From NCBI RefSeq assembly GCF_035440685.1, contig NZ_DAORMW010000006.1: DNA of 64,000 nucleotides; one strand, 5' to 3'. Below, in pieces: positions 26,801 to 35,236 of this stretch. Both the position numbers and the translations under genes were made by a program. Under the pieces are notes generated by a model. It made no database searches and was not told the DNA's origin. It saw only the letters and a list, made by a program, of their open reading frames with translations. The first letter of the stretch is position 1, and every line of letters begins with the position of its first letter. Source of the stretch: Accumulibacter appositus (GTDB taxonomy: Bacteria > Pseudomonadota > Gammaproteobacteria > Burkholderiales > Rhodocyclaceae).

Positions 26801-27023
26801 AGCCATCGAGCCCGGTCATGCGCTGCTCGATGACCTGGGTCACCGAGTCCTCGACCGTCTGGGCCGAAGCGCCGGTGTAGGTAGCCTGCACGCGGATGCT
26901 GGTGGGCGCGATATCGGGGTATTGCTCCAGCGGCAGGGTGAAAATGGAGAGTGCGCCGGCGAGCATGATCACGATGGCAATCACCCACGCAAATATTGGG
27001 CGGTCAATAAAGAAGCGGGCCAT
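23883..27023 (-). CDS. RND multidrug efflux permease (HAE-1 family)
   Basis: This 1046-residue inner-membrane proton/drug antiporter is of the AcrB/MexB type. The start MARFFIDRPIFAWVIAI is the family N-terminus; a 17-codon extension upstream is rejected. Key residues are the proton-relay pair D407/D408 in GLLVDDAIVVVENVER and the partner lysine in GLSAKNAILIVEYAQQ. Both large periplasmic loops are present. The gene sits between the adaptor (13 bases upstream) and the outer-membrane factor (overlapping). It should export hydrophobic drugs or solvents; the substrate range cannot be read from the sequence. Expression is probably set by the divergent two-component system. Confidence 0.95.
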   Translation of the reverse strand: MARFFIDRPIFAWVIAIVIMLAGALSIFTLPLEQYPDIAPTSIRVQATYTGASAQTVEDSVTQVIEQRMTGLDGLQSMSSSSSSTGSATVTLSFISGTDGDVAQMQVQNKLEQAMTQLPQAVQNQGVTVTKSGSDFLMIANLTSDDPAITAGDLGDYVASSLVDQVSRIDGVGEVVTLGSGYAMRIWLNPTSLQKYRLIPSDISAALTSQNTQVSAGALGSLPAVDGQQLSATITARSKLRSVAEFERVFLKANSDGSVVTLGDVARIELGRESYTVQGSYNGKPMAGLGVRLATGANALAVSSAVKAKLAQLSPFFPDQMKYDIGYDTTPFVQVSIEEVVKALAEAMLLVVLIMALFMQNLRATLIPAIAVPVVLLGTFGVLQVFGYSINTLTMFGMVLAIGLLVDDAIVVVENVERLISEEGLSPRDATRKSMGQITPALVGITLVLSAVFIPMAFLSGSTGVIYRQFSITIVSAMVLSVLVALTLTPALCASLLPPAGHAMVKGPLGRFFSAFNTGFLRSGEGYRKLVSRTLSRPARMVVIYVLLVAGLAYGFTRLPGSFLPDEDQGLLMVQVQLPTGATDSRTAAVLKEVEGYLGQQAEVSSTIALRGLGGDQAIANMFIRLKDWSEREGSDQGAKALAQRFNRELAKTRDARVFVLLPAAVRGLGSNAGFTLQLQDLGGLGQEALQTARDRFIELANQDVRLTGVRASGVPASPQLQVSIDDQKASALGLSTADVNATLSSALGGTYINDFINASRVKKVYMQGDASYRMQPEDVLLWRVRNSAGDMVPLSSFASVAWSSGPAKLERYNGLSSYEIVGSPTASASSGEAMDAAEEIIARLNQDVGQGIGFEWSGQSYQERLSGSQAPALYVLSILFVFLCLAALYESWSVPFSVMLMVPMGVIGAVAATWMAGLSNDVYFQIGLLTTVGLSAKNAILIVEYAQQMQARGATLLAATLEAVKLRLRPILMTSLAFMFGVLPLAVSSGAGSGSRRAIGTGVLGGMFSATVLGLLFVPVLYVSVRRWFERPRRALPDSLQEVAA

Positions 27024-27036
27024 GGGTCGAATCCAA

Positions 27037-28260
27037 TCAGTGTGTGGTGGTGGCGATAGCAGCAGTGTCGGCAAATCCCGTATTGGCCTTGGCGATCACC
27101 ATGGGCACGGCATAAACAATCTGCCCGTCCTTGACTTTGCCCAGGCCCTCCACCACCAGCCTGTCGCCAGCCTTCAATCCCTCGGTCACGCGCCATTGGC
27201 CGTCGACCGCTGCCGCGGTGGTGAGCGCCCGTTTCTCGATCGCGCCGTCTTCCTTGACCACCATGGCACTGGCCTCGCCCCGCGCATTGCGGGTCACACC
27301 CGCCTGGGGGACCAGAATCGCCTCCGGATCGATCGCCTGGTTCAGGCTGACGCGCACGAACATGCCTGGCAGCAGCAGGCCGTCCGGGTTGGGTACCCGG
27401 GCGCGCAGCGTCATGGCGCCCGAGCTGGAGTCGACCGCCACGCCCTGCACTTGCAGCACGCCTTCGTGCTCATACTCGGAGCCGTCTTCCAGCGTCAGGC
27501 TCACCTTGGTTTCACCCTTTTCAAGCGCACCGCTGTCGAGCTGGCGGCGCAGGCGCAGCCAGTCGGCACTGCTCTGCGCCACATCCACCCAGATCGGGTC
27601 GAGTTGCTGCACGGTGGTGAGCGCATCCGTCTGGTTCGCGGTCACCAGGGCGCCTCGGGCCACCGTCGAGGTATCCACCCGGCCGGCGATGGGCGCAACG
27701 ATGCGGGTCCGATCCAACTCCAACTGGGCATTGACCTGCGTCGCCTGGGCCGATTGCAAATCGGCGCGAGCCTGCAGCAAAGCGGCCTGAGCGTCTTCGT
27801 TATCTTGTGTGGTCCCCACCTCGGCCTTGAGCAAGGCCGCTTGACGTGCCGCCTTCATTTCGGCGGCCGAAAGCGTGGCCTTGGCGCGGACCACTCCGGC
27901 CTTGGCCACCCGCAAGCTGGCTTCGGCGCTGCTGCTGTCGAGTTGGTAGAGCGGCTGACCAGCCTTGACCTGGCTGCCCTCTTGAAACAGTCGTTCGCGC
28001 ACCAGCGCCGTCACCTGGGGCCGCACTTCGGCGGACAACGCGGCCACCGTGCGTCCGGCCAACTCGGTCTGCAACGCCAACGGCTGCGACACCACCGACA
28101 CCACGCCCACTTCCACAACGGCGGGCGCCGCGTTCGCACCATTGGCCTTGCCGTCCGAGCATCCAGCCACCACCAGCGCAAGACTCACACACGAAAGCAT
28201 TTGCAGGGCTGCGGAAACTCGGGGACGGCGTTGAAACACGCGGCGGGTGGAGGCGATCAT
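27037..28260 (-). CDS. RND efflux periplasmic adaptor (membrane fusion lipoprotein)
   Basis: This 407-residue adaptor links the permease to the outer-membrane duct. A lipoprotein signal (VVAGC, cysteine at about 34) is followed by the lipoyl half (VRPQVTALVRERLFQEGSQV), a long helical hairpin (LLQARADLQSAQATQVNAQL) and the second lipoyl half (RIVAPIAGRVDTSTVARGAL). The beta-barrel comes next. The ATG is preceded by agga. It is the first gene of the pump operon, and 137 bases separate it from the divergent sensor kinase. Confidence 0.92.
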   Translation of the reverse strand: MIASTRRVFQRRPRVSAALQMLSCVSLALVVAGCSDGKANGANAAPAVVEVGVVSVVSQPLALQTELAGRTVAALSAEVRPQVTALVRERLFQEGSQVKAGQPLYQLDSSSAEASLRVAKAGVVRAKATLSAAEMKAARQAALLKAEVGTTQDNEDAQAALLQARADLQSAQATQVNAQLELDRTRIVAPIAGRVDTSTVARGALVTANQTDALTTVQQLDPIWVDVAQSSADWLRLRRQLDSGALEKGETKVSLTLEDGSEYEHEGVLQVQGVAVDSSSGAMTLRARVPNPDGLLLPGMFVRVSLNQAIDPEAILVPQAGVTRNARGEASAMVVKEDGAIEKRALTTAAAVDGQWRVTEGLKAGDRLVVEGLGKVKDGQIVYAVPMVIAKANTGFADTAAIATTTH

Positions 28261-28397
28261 GAGTAGTCCTGTGTTGGTTCTGAAAGAATGCCCCGATGGT
28301 ACGGCGCAAATATGCAGAGAATTTGAAGGCCTCCGGATCTGCCGTGGCATGACCCAGCGCATTTGGAGGAGCGGCACGCTTTCGGTTCTAATACGGT

Positions 28398-29795
28398 ATG
28401 CGCCTTGGCATGTCCGCCCGTCTGTTCCTCGCCATCCTGGCCACGTCCGCCCTGGCTGTGGCGTTGGTGGGCGTGACCACGCGCCTGAACTTCGAGCGCG
28501 GATTTCTGGGCTACCTCAACGAGCTGGCCACCGAGCGCATGGCATTGGCCAAGCCCCGGCTGGAGACCGCCTACCTGCAGCACGGCAACTGGGATTTCCT
28601 GCACGACAATCTCAATGCCTGGCACCAGCTGCTGCGCCCGGCACCCGATGACGATTTGAGTGCGCAATCCGTGACCAGCAGCATCCTGACTTCGGATCTC
28701 ACCGGCGCCATGTTGCGCATGAGCTTGCTGGACCGCCAGAACCAGTGGGTGGCCGGCTTCCCCAGCACAGGCCAGAAGGTCCTGCAGCTGCCGCTGCGCG
28801 CTGAAGGCGAAACGGTCGGCTGGTTGACCATGGCTCCGTTCCAGTCGGTTGCCGATGGCGGGGACCAGCGCTTCCAGCAAGGTCAGGCCAAAACCACCGT
28901 GGCCATCGCCATCCTGGCGCTGGTGCTTTCGGCCTTGATCGCGTGGTGGGTGGCGCGCACCTTGCTCACGCCCGTGCGCCGGGTGGCTGCGGCCACCCAC
29001 CGCCTCGCCGCCGGCCACCACGACATCCGAGTGCCGGTGGACAGCCAGGACGAAGTGGGCCAGCTGGCCCGGGATTTCAACCACCTTGCCCTGACCCTGG
29101 GCCGCAACGAAAAACTGCGCCGCAATTTCATGGCCGACGTCTCGCACGAACTGCGCACCCCGCTGGGCATTCTCAAAGGCGAACTGGAAGCGCTGGAAGA
29201 CGGCATCGTTCCACTAAACGCCGAGGCCGTGATGTCCCTGCAAGCCGAGGTGGCGCGCATCGGCGGATTGGTCGAAGACCTGCACGAACTGGCCTTGTCC
29301 GATGCCGGCGCCTTGAGCTACCGCAAGGAACCCCTCGATCTGGTGTCACTGCTGCAGCGCGCCACACAGGCCCAGCAGCCGCGCCTGCTCAGCGCCGGGC
29401 TGACCCTGAACGTGTCACTGGTCCCGCCGATCGCCATGGTGACCGGCGATGCCGTGCGTTTACTCCAGCTGCTGGACAACCTGCTTGAAAACTGCAGGCG
29501 CTATACCGATGCGCCGGGCATCGTCCAGGTCACGCTCGAGGGCAGCGTCAGCGAATGGCAGCTGGCCATTGAAGACAGCGCCCCGGGTGTTCCCAGCGAC
29601 ATGCAAGACCAGCTCTTCGACCGCTTTTTCCGGATCGATGGCTCGCGCAGTCGCGCCACCGGCGGCTCAGGCCTGGGCCTGCCCATTTGCAGCAACATCG
29701 TGCAGGCTCACGGCGGTCACATCAGCGCCCGTGCGTCGGCACTGGGCGGCGTGTGCATAGCCATTGCGCTGCCCCGGGAGGCATCGCCCACATGA
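28398..29795 (+). CDS. Sensor histidine kinase of the efflux locus (BaeS-like)
   Basis: This 465-residue inner-membrane kinase has two membrane helices (about 8-28 and 167-187) enclosing a periplasmic sensor. A HAMP linker is followed by the dimerisation domain with the phospho-accepting His at about 250 in DVSHELRTPLG. The ATPase domain has the N-box (QLLDNLLENCRRYTD) and G-boxes (GSGLGLPIC). The overall plan matches BaeS, which senses envelope stress and induces RND pumps. It overlaps the response regulator by four bases and is divergent from the pump, so pump control is very likely. Confidence 0.9.
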   Translation: MRLGMSARLFLAILATSALAVALVGVTTRLNFERGFLGYLNELATERMALAKPRLETAYLQHGNWDFLHDNLNAWHQLLRPAPDDDLSAQSVTSSILTSDLTGAMLRMSLLDRQNQWVAGFPSTGQKVLQLPLRAEGETVGWLTMAPFQSVADGGDQRFQQGQAKTTVAIAILALVLSALIAWWVARTLLTPVRRVAAATHRLAAGHHDIRVPVDSQDEVGQLARDFNHLALTLGRNEKLRRNFMADVSHELRTPLGILKGELEALEDGIVPLNAEAVMSLQAEVARIGGLVEDLHELALSDAGALSYRKEPLDLVSLLQRATQAQQPRLLSAGLTLNVSLVPPIAMVTGDAVRLLQLLDNLLENCRRYTDAPGIVQVTLEGSVSEWQLAIEDSAPGVPSDMQDQLFDRFFRIDGSRSRATGGSGLGLPICSNIVQAHGGHISARASALGGVCIAIALPREASPT

Positions 29796-30490
29796 GCACG
29801 GTTCTGGTGATCGAGGACGAGCCGAAGCTCGCCACGCTGCTGGCCAACTACCTGCGCGCCGCCGAGCTGGACCCTCACGTGATCGCTGACGGCGCCCTGG
29901 CGGTGCAGGCGGTTCACGACCTCGATCCTTCCATCATCCTGCTAGACCTGATGCTACCCGGTCGCGATGGCGTCGACATCTGCAGGGAAGTGCGCCGCTT
30001 CAGCCGCGTGCCGATCATCATGCTCACCGCCAGAGTGGAAGAAGTCGACCGCCTGCTGGGGCTGGAGACCGGGGCCGATGACTACCTGTGCAAGCCGTAC
30101 AGCCCGCGTGAAGTCGTGGCGCGGGTGAAGGCGCAGCTGCGGCGCGCCGGATGGCACGCAGGCCAGGCGCCCCTGCCCCCCCCGACCGCGGACGAAGCTC
30201 CGCTGCGTATCGACGAATCGGCCTGCCGGGCGAGTTGGGGCGACCACGATCTGGGCCTGACAGCCGCCGAAATTCGGCTGCTGGGAACGCTCGCCAAACA
30301 TCCGGGTCGGGTCTTCTCCAGAGACCAACTGCTGGAACACTTGCATGACGATGGCAGGGCTGTCACCGATAGAGCCATCGACAGCCATATCCGCAACATC
30401 CGAAGAAAGCTCGAGCAGGCCTGCGACGGCGACAGCCCTATTCGCTCGGTCTACGGAGTGGGTTACGCCTACGAATGGCTGACGCCCTGA
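29792..30490 (+). CDS. OmpR-family response regulator of the efflux locus (BaeR-like)
   Basis: This 232-residue regulator has a receiver domain with phospho-acceptor D52 in ILLDLMLPGRDG, acidic residues in VIEDE and the conserved lysine in CKPYSPRE. A winged-helix DNA-binding domain follows (LGLTAAEIRLLGTLAKHPGR, then SHIRNIRRKLE). It closely resembles BaeR/OmpR-type activators. The ATG overlaps the kinase stop (atga). The target is presumably the 137-base divergent region upstream of the kinase gene. Confidence 0.92.
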   Translation: MSTVLVIEDEPKLATLLANYLRAAELDPHVIADGALAVQAVHDLDPSIILLDLMLPGRDGVDICREVRRFSRVPIIMLTARVEEVDRLLGLETGADDYLCKPYSPREVVARVKAQLRRAGWHAGQAPLPPPTADEAPLRIDESACRASWGDHDLGLTAAEIRLLGTLAKHPGRVFSRDQLLEHLHDDGRAVTDRAIDSHIRNIRRKLEQACDGDSPIRSVYGVGYAYEWLTP

Positions 30491-30552
30491 TCTCTCCAAC
30501 TTGACAGGAGATAGATCAACCTAAATTCCCCCGTTTGCCACTTCCAAAAGCC

Positions 30553-30803
30553 GGTAAAGGCGGCGGCAAGGCAAGCGGCGGCGTTGAACGGAAATACCTC
30601 GTCGAGCGCAGCCAGCTGCTCGGGCGTCAGCCGAACGGCCAGCGCGCCTACATTCTCGTCCAGATACTTGCGCCGCTTGGTGCCGGGGATCGGCACGAGG
30701 TCAACGCCCTGCGCGAGCACCCATGCCAGCGCGAGCTGGGCCGGCGTACAGCGGACCTCGTTGGCCGCCGCCCTGACCTTCTCGACCAGCGCCAAATTGT
30801 GCG
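30553..30803 (-). pseudogene. Aldo/keto reductase, internal remnant
   Basis: An open stretch without a proper start reads NLALVEKVRAAANEVRCTPA, then QLALAWVLAQGVDLVPIPGT and LTPEQLAALDEVFP. This is the conserved C-terminal third of aldo/keto reductases, in which the PIPGT-K-R segment binds NADP. About two-thirds of the enzyme is missing upstream, and the frame runs into unrelated sequence on both sides. It lies in the non-coding zone bordering the efflux module. Confidence 0.7.
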
Positions 30804-31195
30804 TGACGTAGCTGATTTTCCCGCTGCCATTCGCTCGGCTAGTCCGTACAAATGGCGCATGCAAAGCGTTCTGGGTGCACTGCGTGTTCGCCTGGTAGGC
30901 AAGAGCGACGAGGCTCGCTTTCGGGAAGCCGCTGTTGCTGCTGCTGCAGACCTTTGTCGAGCCCTCGCGTTTCCAGGGGCCTTCTATCGAGCCGCCAACT
31001 GGACGCCCCCGGGGGTGACGCAAGGCTTTCGCCGCCCGTCACGTCTCCAATGGCAACACCGGCATTGCCGACCAAATGCGCGACCTGAACCGTAACATCC
31101 GCTGGGTCTTCGACGCCCCATGCATGAGCAGAAATTCTCCAGGCCACCTATCCCCTTGATCCCGGCACGAGAACATGTTTTCCGTGATCCCGGCA
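30804..31195. other. Intergenic stretch before tRNA-Lys
   Basis: No convincing gene is seen in these roughly 390 bases. One frame contains a plausible but unrecognised peptide (GNTGIADQMRDLNRNIRWVF) without a start or ribosome site and may be another remnant. Confidence 0.35.
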
Positions 31196-31224
31196 TTGAC
31201 AGGCATCTGCCCCTTGCCTATAAT
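31196..31224 (+). promoter_or_regulatory. Consensus sigma70 promoter of tRNA-Lys
   Basis: The -35 hexamer TTGACA and -10 hexamer TATAAT are both perfect and separated by exactly 17 bases. The mature tRNA begins 14 bases after the -10. This is the strongest promoter visible in the window. Confidence 0.92.
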
Positions 31225-31238
31225 TCGGCCCTCCTCGG

Positions 31239-31314
31239 GGGTCGGTAGCTCAGTCGGTAGAGCACTGGACTTTTAATCCATTGGTCGTGAGTTCGAGCCT
31301 CACCCGACCCACCA
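31239..31314 (+). tRNA. tRNA-Lys (anticodon TTT)
   Basis: The 76-base gene folds as a full cloverleaf. The acceptor GGGTCGG pairs with CCGACCC, the D-arm is AGCTCAGTCGGTAGAGC, and the anticodon loop CTTTTAA holds TTT. The T-arm contains GTTCGAGCC, and the 3' CCA is encoded. U34 of this tRNA is a substrate of the MnmC-type enzyme found at the start of the window. Confidence 0.97.
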
Positions 31315-31330
31315 AGAAAATCAAGCAGAT

Positions 31331-31357
31331 AGCCCGGCTCACAAGGTCGGGCTTTTT
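31331..31357 (+). terminator. Rho-independent terminator after tRNA-Lys
   Basis: The arms agcccg and cgggct enclose an 11-base loop and are followed by a run of five T. It lies 17 bases after the tRNA and ends its single-gene transcript. Confidence 0.75.
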
Positions 31358-31410
31358 GCCGTCTGGCGTCCGTGTAGCGCGCACGGCAGCTTGACCTCGC
31401 TGCCGCCGGA

Positions 31411-32457
31411 TCAGTGCTCGTGCCGATGATGGATATCGGGGAAGTGGCGATGGCTGTGCGTAATCGGCAGGTGCCGGTGAGGATGACTGTGCGGCTCTTC
31501 TCCGGCCCAGCCGGCATCGTGTGGGTGCTGGTGATGCGCATCATGGCGGTGGCTATGGGCGTGCTGTAGCTCGTCGTGTCTGTGCTGATGGCCGTGCTGC
31601 TCGGTGAGATGCAGCCAGACACCCAGCCCCATCAAGGCGGCGGCAGCCCAGAACGATGGCGAAGTCGACGCCGACTCGCCAAGAAAGAGCAAAGCGACAG
31701 CGGCGCCGATGAAGGGTGCGGTAGAAAAGTAGGCGCCGCTGCGCGCAGCGCCGAGTCCGCGCAGGGCCAGAACGAACAGCACCAGGCTCACCCCGTAGCC
31801 GAGAAGGCCGAGAGTCATCGCCGGGATCAGTGTCGCCACACCCGGGAGCGTCATCCCCAGCGCCAGCGCCAGCACGGTGTTGACGGCGCCAGCGACCAGC
31901 CCCTTGCTGCCGGCAATGAACAGGGCGTCGGACGCCGACACGTGGCGCGTCAGATTGTTGTCGATTGCCCAGCACAGGCAGGCAGCGCTGATCGCCAGCG
32001 GACCGAGCCAACTATCCTGCCGTGCTTCGCCAACCGGCCACGAGAGCAACACGCCGCCGGCGACGATGGCCAGCATGCCGAGAACTATCCGCCGGTCGGC
32101 GTTCTCCTTGAACGCCACCCAGGCCAGGAGCGCCGTGAGGACGGCCTCAAGGTTCAACAACAGCGACGCCGTGGCTCCGCTGCTGTGCACCAGCCCATAA
32201 AGCAGGGCGACCGGTCCGAGCACGCCGCCAAAAAACATGGCGCCGAGCAGCCAGGGCCATTCAGCAGGCGCCAGGCCTGAAGGCTGCCAGCGACGATCGC
32301 GAATCAGCCGTGCCGTACTCAACCCGACACCGCTGCCGAGATAGAGCAGTCCGGCAAGCAGAATCGGCGGCACGTCGCCAACCAGCAGCTTGGCGACCGG
32401 CGTGCTGGCGCCGAAGAGAACGGCCGCCAGCAAGGCGTAAACAACGGAGGTGTTCAT
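31411..32457 (-). CDS. EamA/DMT-family exporter with a long histidine-rich tail
   Basis: This 348-residue inner-membrane protein has ten hydrophobic helices in two EamA repeats (FGASTPVAKLLVGDVPPILL at the start, then LLNLEAVLTALLAWVAFKEN and the second-repeat FVLALRGLGAARSGAYFST). EamA proteins export metabolites. The last 64 residues contain 23 histidines in HxH patterns (HSHRHDAHHQHPHD and similar), an extension typical of metal-handling proteins. The tail suggests metal sensing or a nickel, cobalt or zinc link. The start MNTSVVYALLAAVLFGAS is the family N-terminus. A DUF411 copper-type gene lies divergently next door. Confidence 0.85.
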   Translation of the reverse strand: MNTSVVYALLAAVLFGASTPVAKLLVGDVPPILLAGLLYLGSGVGLSTARLIRDRRWQPSGLAPAEWPWLLGAMFFGGVLGPVALLYGLVHSSGATASLLLNLEAVLTALLAWVAFKENADRRIVLGMLAIVAGGVLLSWPVGEARQDSWLGPLAISAACLCWAIDNNLTRHVSASDALFIAGSKGLVAGAVNTVLALALGMTLPGVATLIPAMTLGLLGYGVSLVLFVLALRGLGAARSGAYFSTAPFIGAAVALLFLGESASTSPSFWAAAALMGLGVWLHLTEQHGHQHRHDELQHAHSHRHDAHHQHPHDAGWAGEEPHSHPHRHLPITHSHRHFPDIHHRHEH

Positions 32458-32811
32458 CGGAGCACGCACGCAAGAGGGATTCGAGATACGGGTCGCCGCA
32501 AGAAGACGATGGTAGCGCAGCCGGCACACCACGACATGGATAAACTTTGCGGCGCAGTCAAAGTTAACTTCCTGGAGTTGCGAGGCGAGTAGCCGGCGCG
32601 ACATGCCGTCGCCTGGTCAAGCAAGAGTCTGGCTCGAAGTAGTACGGAAATGTAATACTGTCGTCAGCTTGCGGTACGCTTACCCTTTGCAAAATCCTCA
32701 CCTGTCGCGAACTCAACAGCGCGCCAAGCCTCCTACGTTGGTCCGCTTCAAGCCGGCACCGTCGCCACCCTTCGCTTTCTCTCTCCCCTGCCACCAAACG
32801 AGATCCTGCAC
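32458..32811. other. Divergent intergenic region between the His-tailed exporter and the DUF411 gene
   Basis: These 354 bases contain no convincing gene. Promoters for both flanking genes should lie here, but no strong hexamer pair or metal-regulator operator palindrome was recognised. Confidence 0.4.
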
Positions 32812-33246
32812 ATGACGCTGATTCGACTCTTTTTCGCCCTTGTCCTTCTCTCCGCCACGGGCGCGTTCGCTCAAGGCAGCCCGCGCGTCGACGTCTACAA
32901 GAACGCCGCCTGCAGCTGTTGTGGCGGCTGGGTCGAGCATCTGCGCGAGAATGGCTTCGCAGTGACCACCCACGACATCGACGATGTGCCTGCCAACCGC
33001 AAGAAGCTGGGCATGCCGGAGAACCTCGGCTCCTGCCACACCGCAAAGGTCAATGGCTATGTAATCGAAGGCCACGTCCCGGCGGCCGACATCAAGCGCC
33101 TGCTCAAGGAGAAACCGAAGGCGCTGGGACTCGCGGTGCCTGCGATGCCGGCTGGCTCACCGGGAATGGAAAGCTCCCGCCCCGTCCCCTACGACACCCT
33201 GCTGGTTGACCCGAAGGGCTCGACCAGCGTCTTCGCCAGCCACTGA
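32812..33246 (+). CDS. DUF411 periplasmic metal-binding protein (copper-resistance type)
   Basis: The 144-residue exported protein has a signal peptide (LIRLFFALVLLSATGAFAQ, cleavage near residue 20). The DUF411 domain follows, with the cysteine cluster KNAACSCCGGWVEHLRENGF (C34, C36, C37) and a second ligand site NLGSCHTAKVNGYVIEGHVP. DUF411 proteins accompany copper and other metal-resistance genes and probably bind metal in the periplasm. It lies divergently beside the His-rich exporter, which supports a shared metal theme. Confidence 0.85.
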   Translation: MTLIRLFFALVLLSATGAFAQGSPRVDVYKNAACSCCGGWVEHLRENGFAVTTHDIDDVPANRKKLGMPENLGSCHTAKVNGYVIEGHVPAADIKRLLKEKPKALGLAVPAMPAGSPGMESSRPVPYDTLLVDPKGSTSVFASH

Positions 33247-33522
33247 GTCAGCAAGCTGCGTACCAGGACCGCGTCGCCCGCTGTGCACCTCGGGCCTGCC
33301 GCCGCGAGCGAACACGGAAGGCGTAGGATGGGCCTTCAACCAATCCGCGTGAGCCATTCGTCCAGGAAAGAAAGGTCTAGTATGAGTTGATGCGCGGTAT
33401 CTGGCCGGCAAAGTCGCAGAGCACGACGACGGCGCCCCGGCGGGAGAACTCGTCAGCTCAACAGCCGGATTCAGGAGGCCACCGCAAGCCCCCTGCCTCA
33501 GCCAACAGGAGGAGAGCAAGAA

Positions 33523-34074
33523 ATGGTGACCAGGAAAACAGGACCCAAATGGAACGACGTCAAGGCCGCCCTGGAGGACTTCGACCGGGCAGACCTGCTT
33601 GGTCTGCTCGAAGATCTGTACGCCGCGCGCAAGGACAATCAGACCTTCCTGCACGCCCGCTTCGGACTCGGAGGCGATGCCCTCAAACCGTACAAGGCCG
33701 TCATCGATCGCTGGCTGTGGCCGGACGTCTTCAGCAACCAGAGCTATTCGGTCGCCAACGCCCAGAAACCGATTGCCGAGTACCAGAAAACGGTCGGCGA
33801 CGCCGAGGGCCTCGCCGAGCTGATGGTCTTCTACTGCCGCCACGCCGTCGGCTTCAGCACTGAAGTCGGCGTCACGGACAAGGACTATTTCGACGCGCTG
33901 GTCCGCATGTTCGAGCAAGCGCTGACCACCGTCATGGCCTTGCCGGAAGCCAAGCGTGAGCATTTCATTGTCGAACTGGGCGACATCCGGGCCACCGGCC
34001 GCAATCTGGGCTGGGGCGTGGGCAGCGGCTTCAACGATGCCTGGGCGTTGATCGGCCAGAAATTCGGCGAATAG
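33523..34074 (+). CDS. Hypothetical protein, 183 aa (possibly DUF6155-like)
   Basis: This is a soluble, mostly helical protein without a signal peptide. A very good ribosome site (aggaggag) precedes the ATG. The N-terminus LEDFDRADLLGLLEDLYAAR recalls small helical families (DUF6155/DUF6880-type) that begin with a 'K-x-x-L-x-x-L-x-L-x-L-Y' helix, but the match is weak. The C-terminal half has two further amphipathic helices and a glycine-rich patch (RNLGWGVGSGFND). Its neighbours give no functional hint. Confidence 0.65.
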   Translation: MVTRKTGPKWNDVKAALEDFDRADLLGLLEDLYAARKDNQTFLHARFGLGGDALKPYKAVIDRWLWPDVFSNQSYSVANAQKPIAEYQKTVGDAEGLAELMVFYCRHAVGFSTEVGVTDKDYFDALVRMFEQALTTVMALPEAKREHFIVELGDIRATGRNLGWGVGSGFNDAWALIGQKFGE

Positions 34075-34196
34075 TGTGCCTAGCAGCCGGTCGGACTTCA
34101 CCCCGGCTAAGCCGGCGCGTTTCACCATAGGCAACAAGATAAAGCGGGACATGCTGCTCGGGACGCGAGCGGCACAGAGCACGACGCATGCGCCGC

Positions 34197-34970
34197 CTAA
34201 TCGACCGTATTCTGCTCGATGCGCTTGCTGTGCCGGCTCAGGCTGCCACTCAGTTGGCCAACGATCTCCGAAGCGGCGTTGATGATCTGGCTTGAGCCGA
34301 AACCGGCGCGAGTCATTTCCTTGTAGAAGGACTTGGCGAGGATCTTGGCCACCTGATCCGGGTTGGCCACGGCACACTCCAGCGCGCTGCCAATGTCTTT
34401 TTCGGCGAACTGCATCAGCGCAATTTGCGTAAAACGCGACTTCAGGATGTTCTGTAGTTGCACCACCTGGATGGCTTTGCCAACAAAGAGCGCGACGACC
34501 TCGAGCAAACTCAGGTCGTTGCTGGTGAAACTGCGCCCCTGCCGATGGCCGCTGATGTTGATCACCCCGATGGTCTTGCCGTTGATGGCGATTGGCGAGG
34601 AAAGCAGGCTCTTGCGAGGGTCATTGGCCCGCCGCGCCCACTTGGCAAACTCGGAGCGTCCGATATCCTCGATCAGCAAAGACTTTCCCGTGGACACCAC
34701 GCGTCCGGCGATGCCTTCGCCGGTACGGGTGCTTTCCTTGTATGCCGCAGCGGGCAGCGGACCGCAACTGCCACAGACGCGCAGGCACATATCGTCGCCT
34801 GGCTCCGCGTCGTCTTCGCTCTCGGTCAGCAACATCAGCGAGCAATTCTCGGCGTTGAGCACACGCGCCGCCTTCGCTGCCAGCTGCTGCATGTTGTCGT
34901 CGAAGCTGCCTTCGTCCAGGAAGCTGGCCAAATCCTGCAACTTGATCAGCGGATTCTCTCTGTCACCCAT
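34197..34970 (-). CDS. GAF-domain sensor protein
   Basis: The 257-residue cytoplasmic protein has a GAF domain at roughly residues 15-165: AKAARVLNAENCSLMLLTES, then GEGIAGRVVSTGKSLLIEDI and PIAINGKTIGVINISGHRQG. A helical C-terminal part (about 170-257) carries no kinase, cyclase or DNA-binding motif. The GAF pocket could bind a small ligand or a cofactor. The insert MCLRVCGSCGPLP has two cysteines that might coordinate metal. The start MGDRENPLIKL is supported by aggaga seven bases upstream. It may be the sensory half of a partner-switch system. Confidence 0.75.
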   Translation of the reverse strand: MGDRENPLIKLQDLASFLDEGSFDDNMQQLAAKAARVLNAENCSLMLLTESEDDAEPGDDMCLRVCGSCGPLPAAAYKESTRTGEGIAGRVVSTGKSLLIEDIGRSEFAKWARRANDPRKSLLSSPIAINGKTIGVINISGHRQGRSFTSNDLSLLEVVALFVGKAIQVVQLQNILKSRFTQIALMQFAEKDIGSALECAVANPDQVAKILAKSFYKEMTRAGFGSSQIINAASEIVGQLSGSLSRHSKRIEQNTVD

Positions 34971-35236
34971 GACGTTCTCCTGCGAATGGCCCGGTGATTC
35001 GATTATAGGCGCGCAAGCGACACGCCGATCAAGCTTTCCGACCACCCCAGCAGAGCGGCGCAGCTGCCGTCAAGGCCCCGCACGGCGTGCGGCAAGGGGA
35101 AGGCTCATCATCTGGGCGCAGCCGCTGGCCGGTCAGCGCGCACTGGCCCCGAAATGCCAGGGTCGCATGCTCGTCATGTGCGTGTCACAGCGACTATCGA
35201 GAATGGGCGCTCCTCAAGTCACGAACGGAGCGCCTC

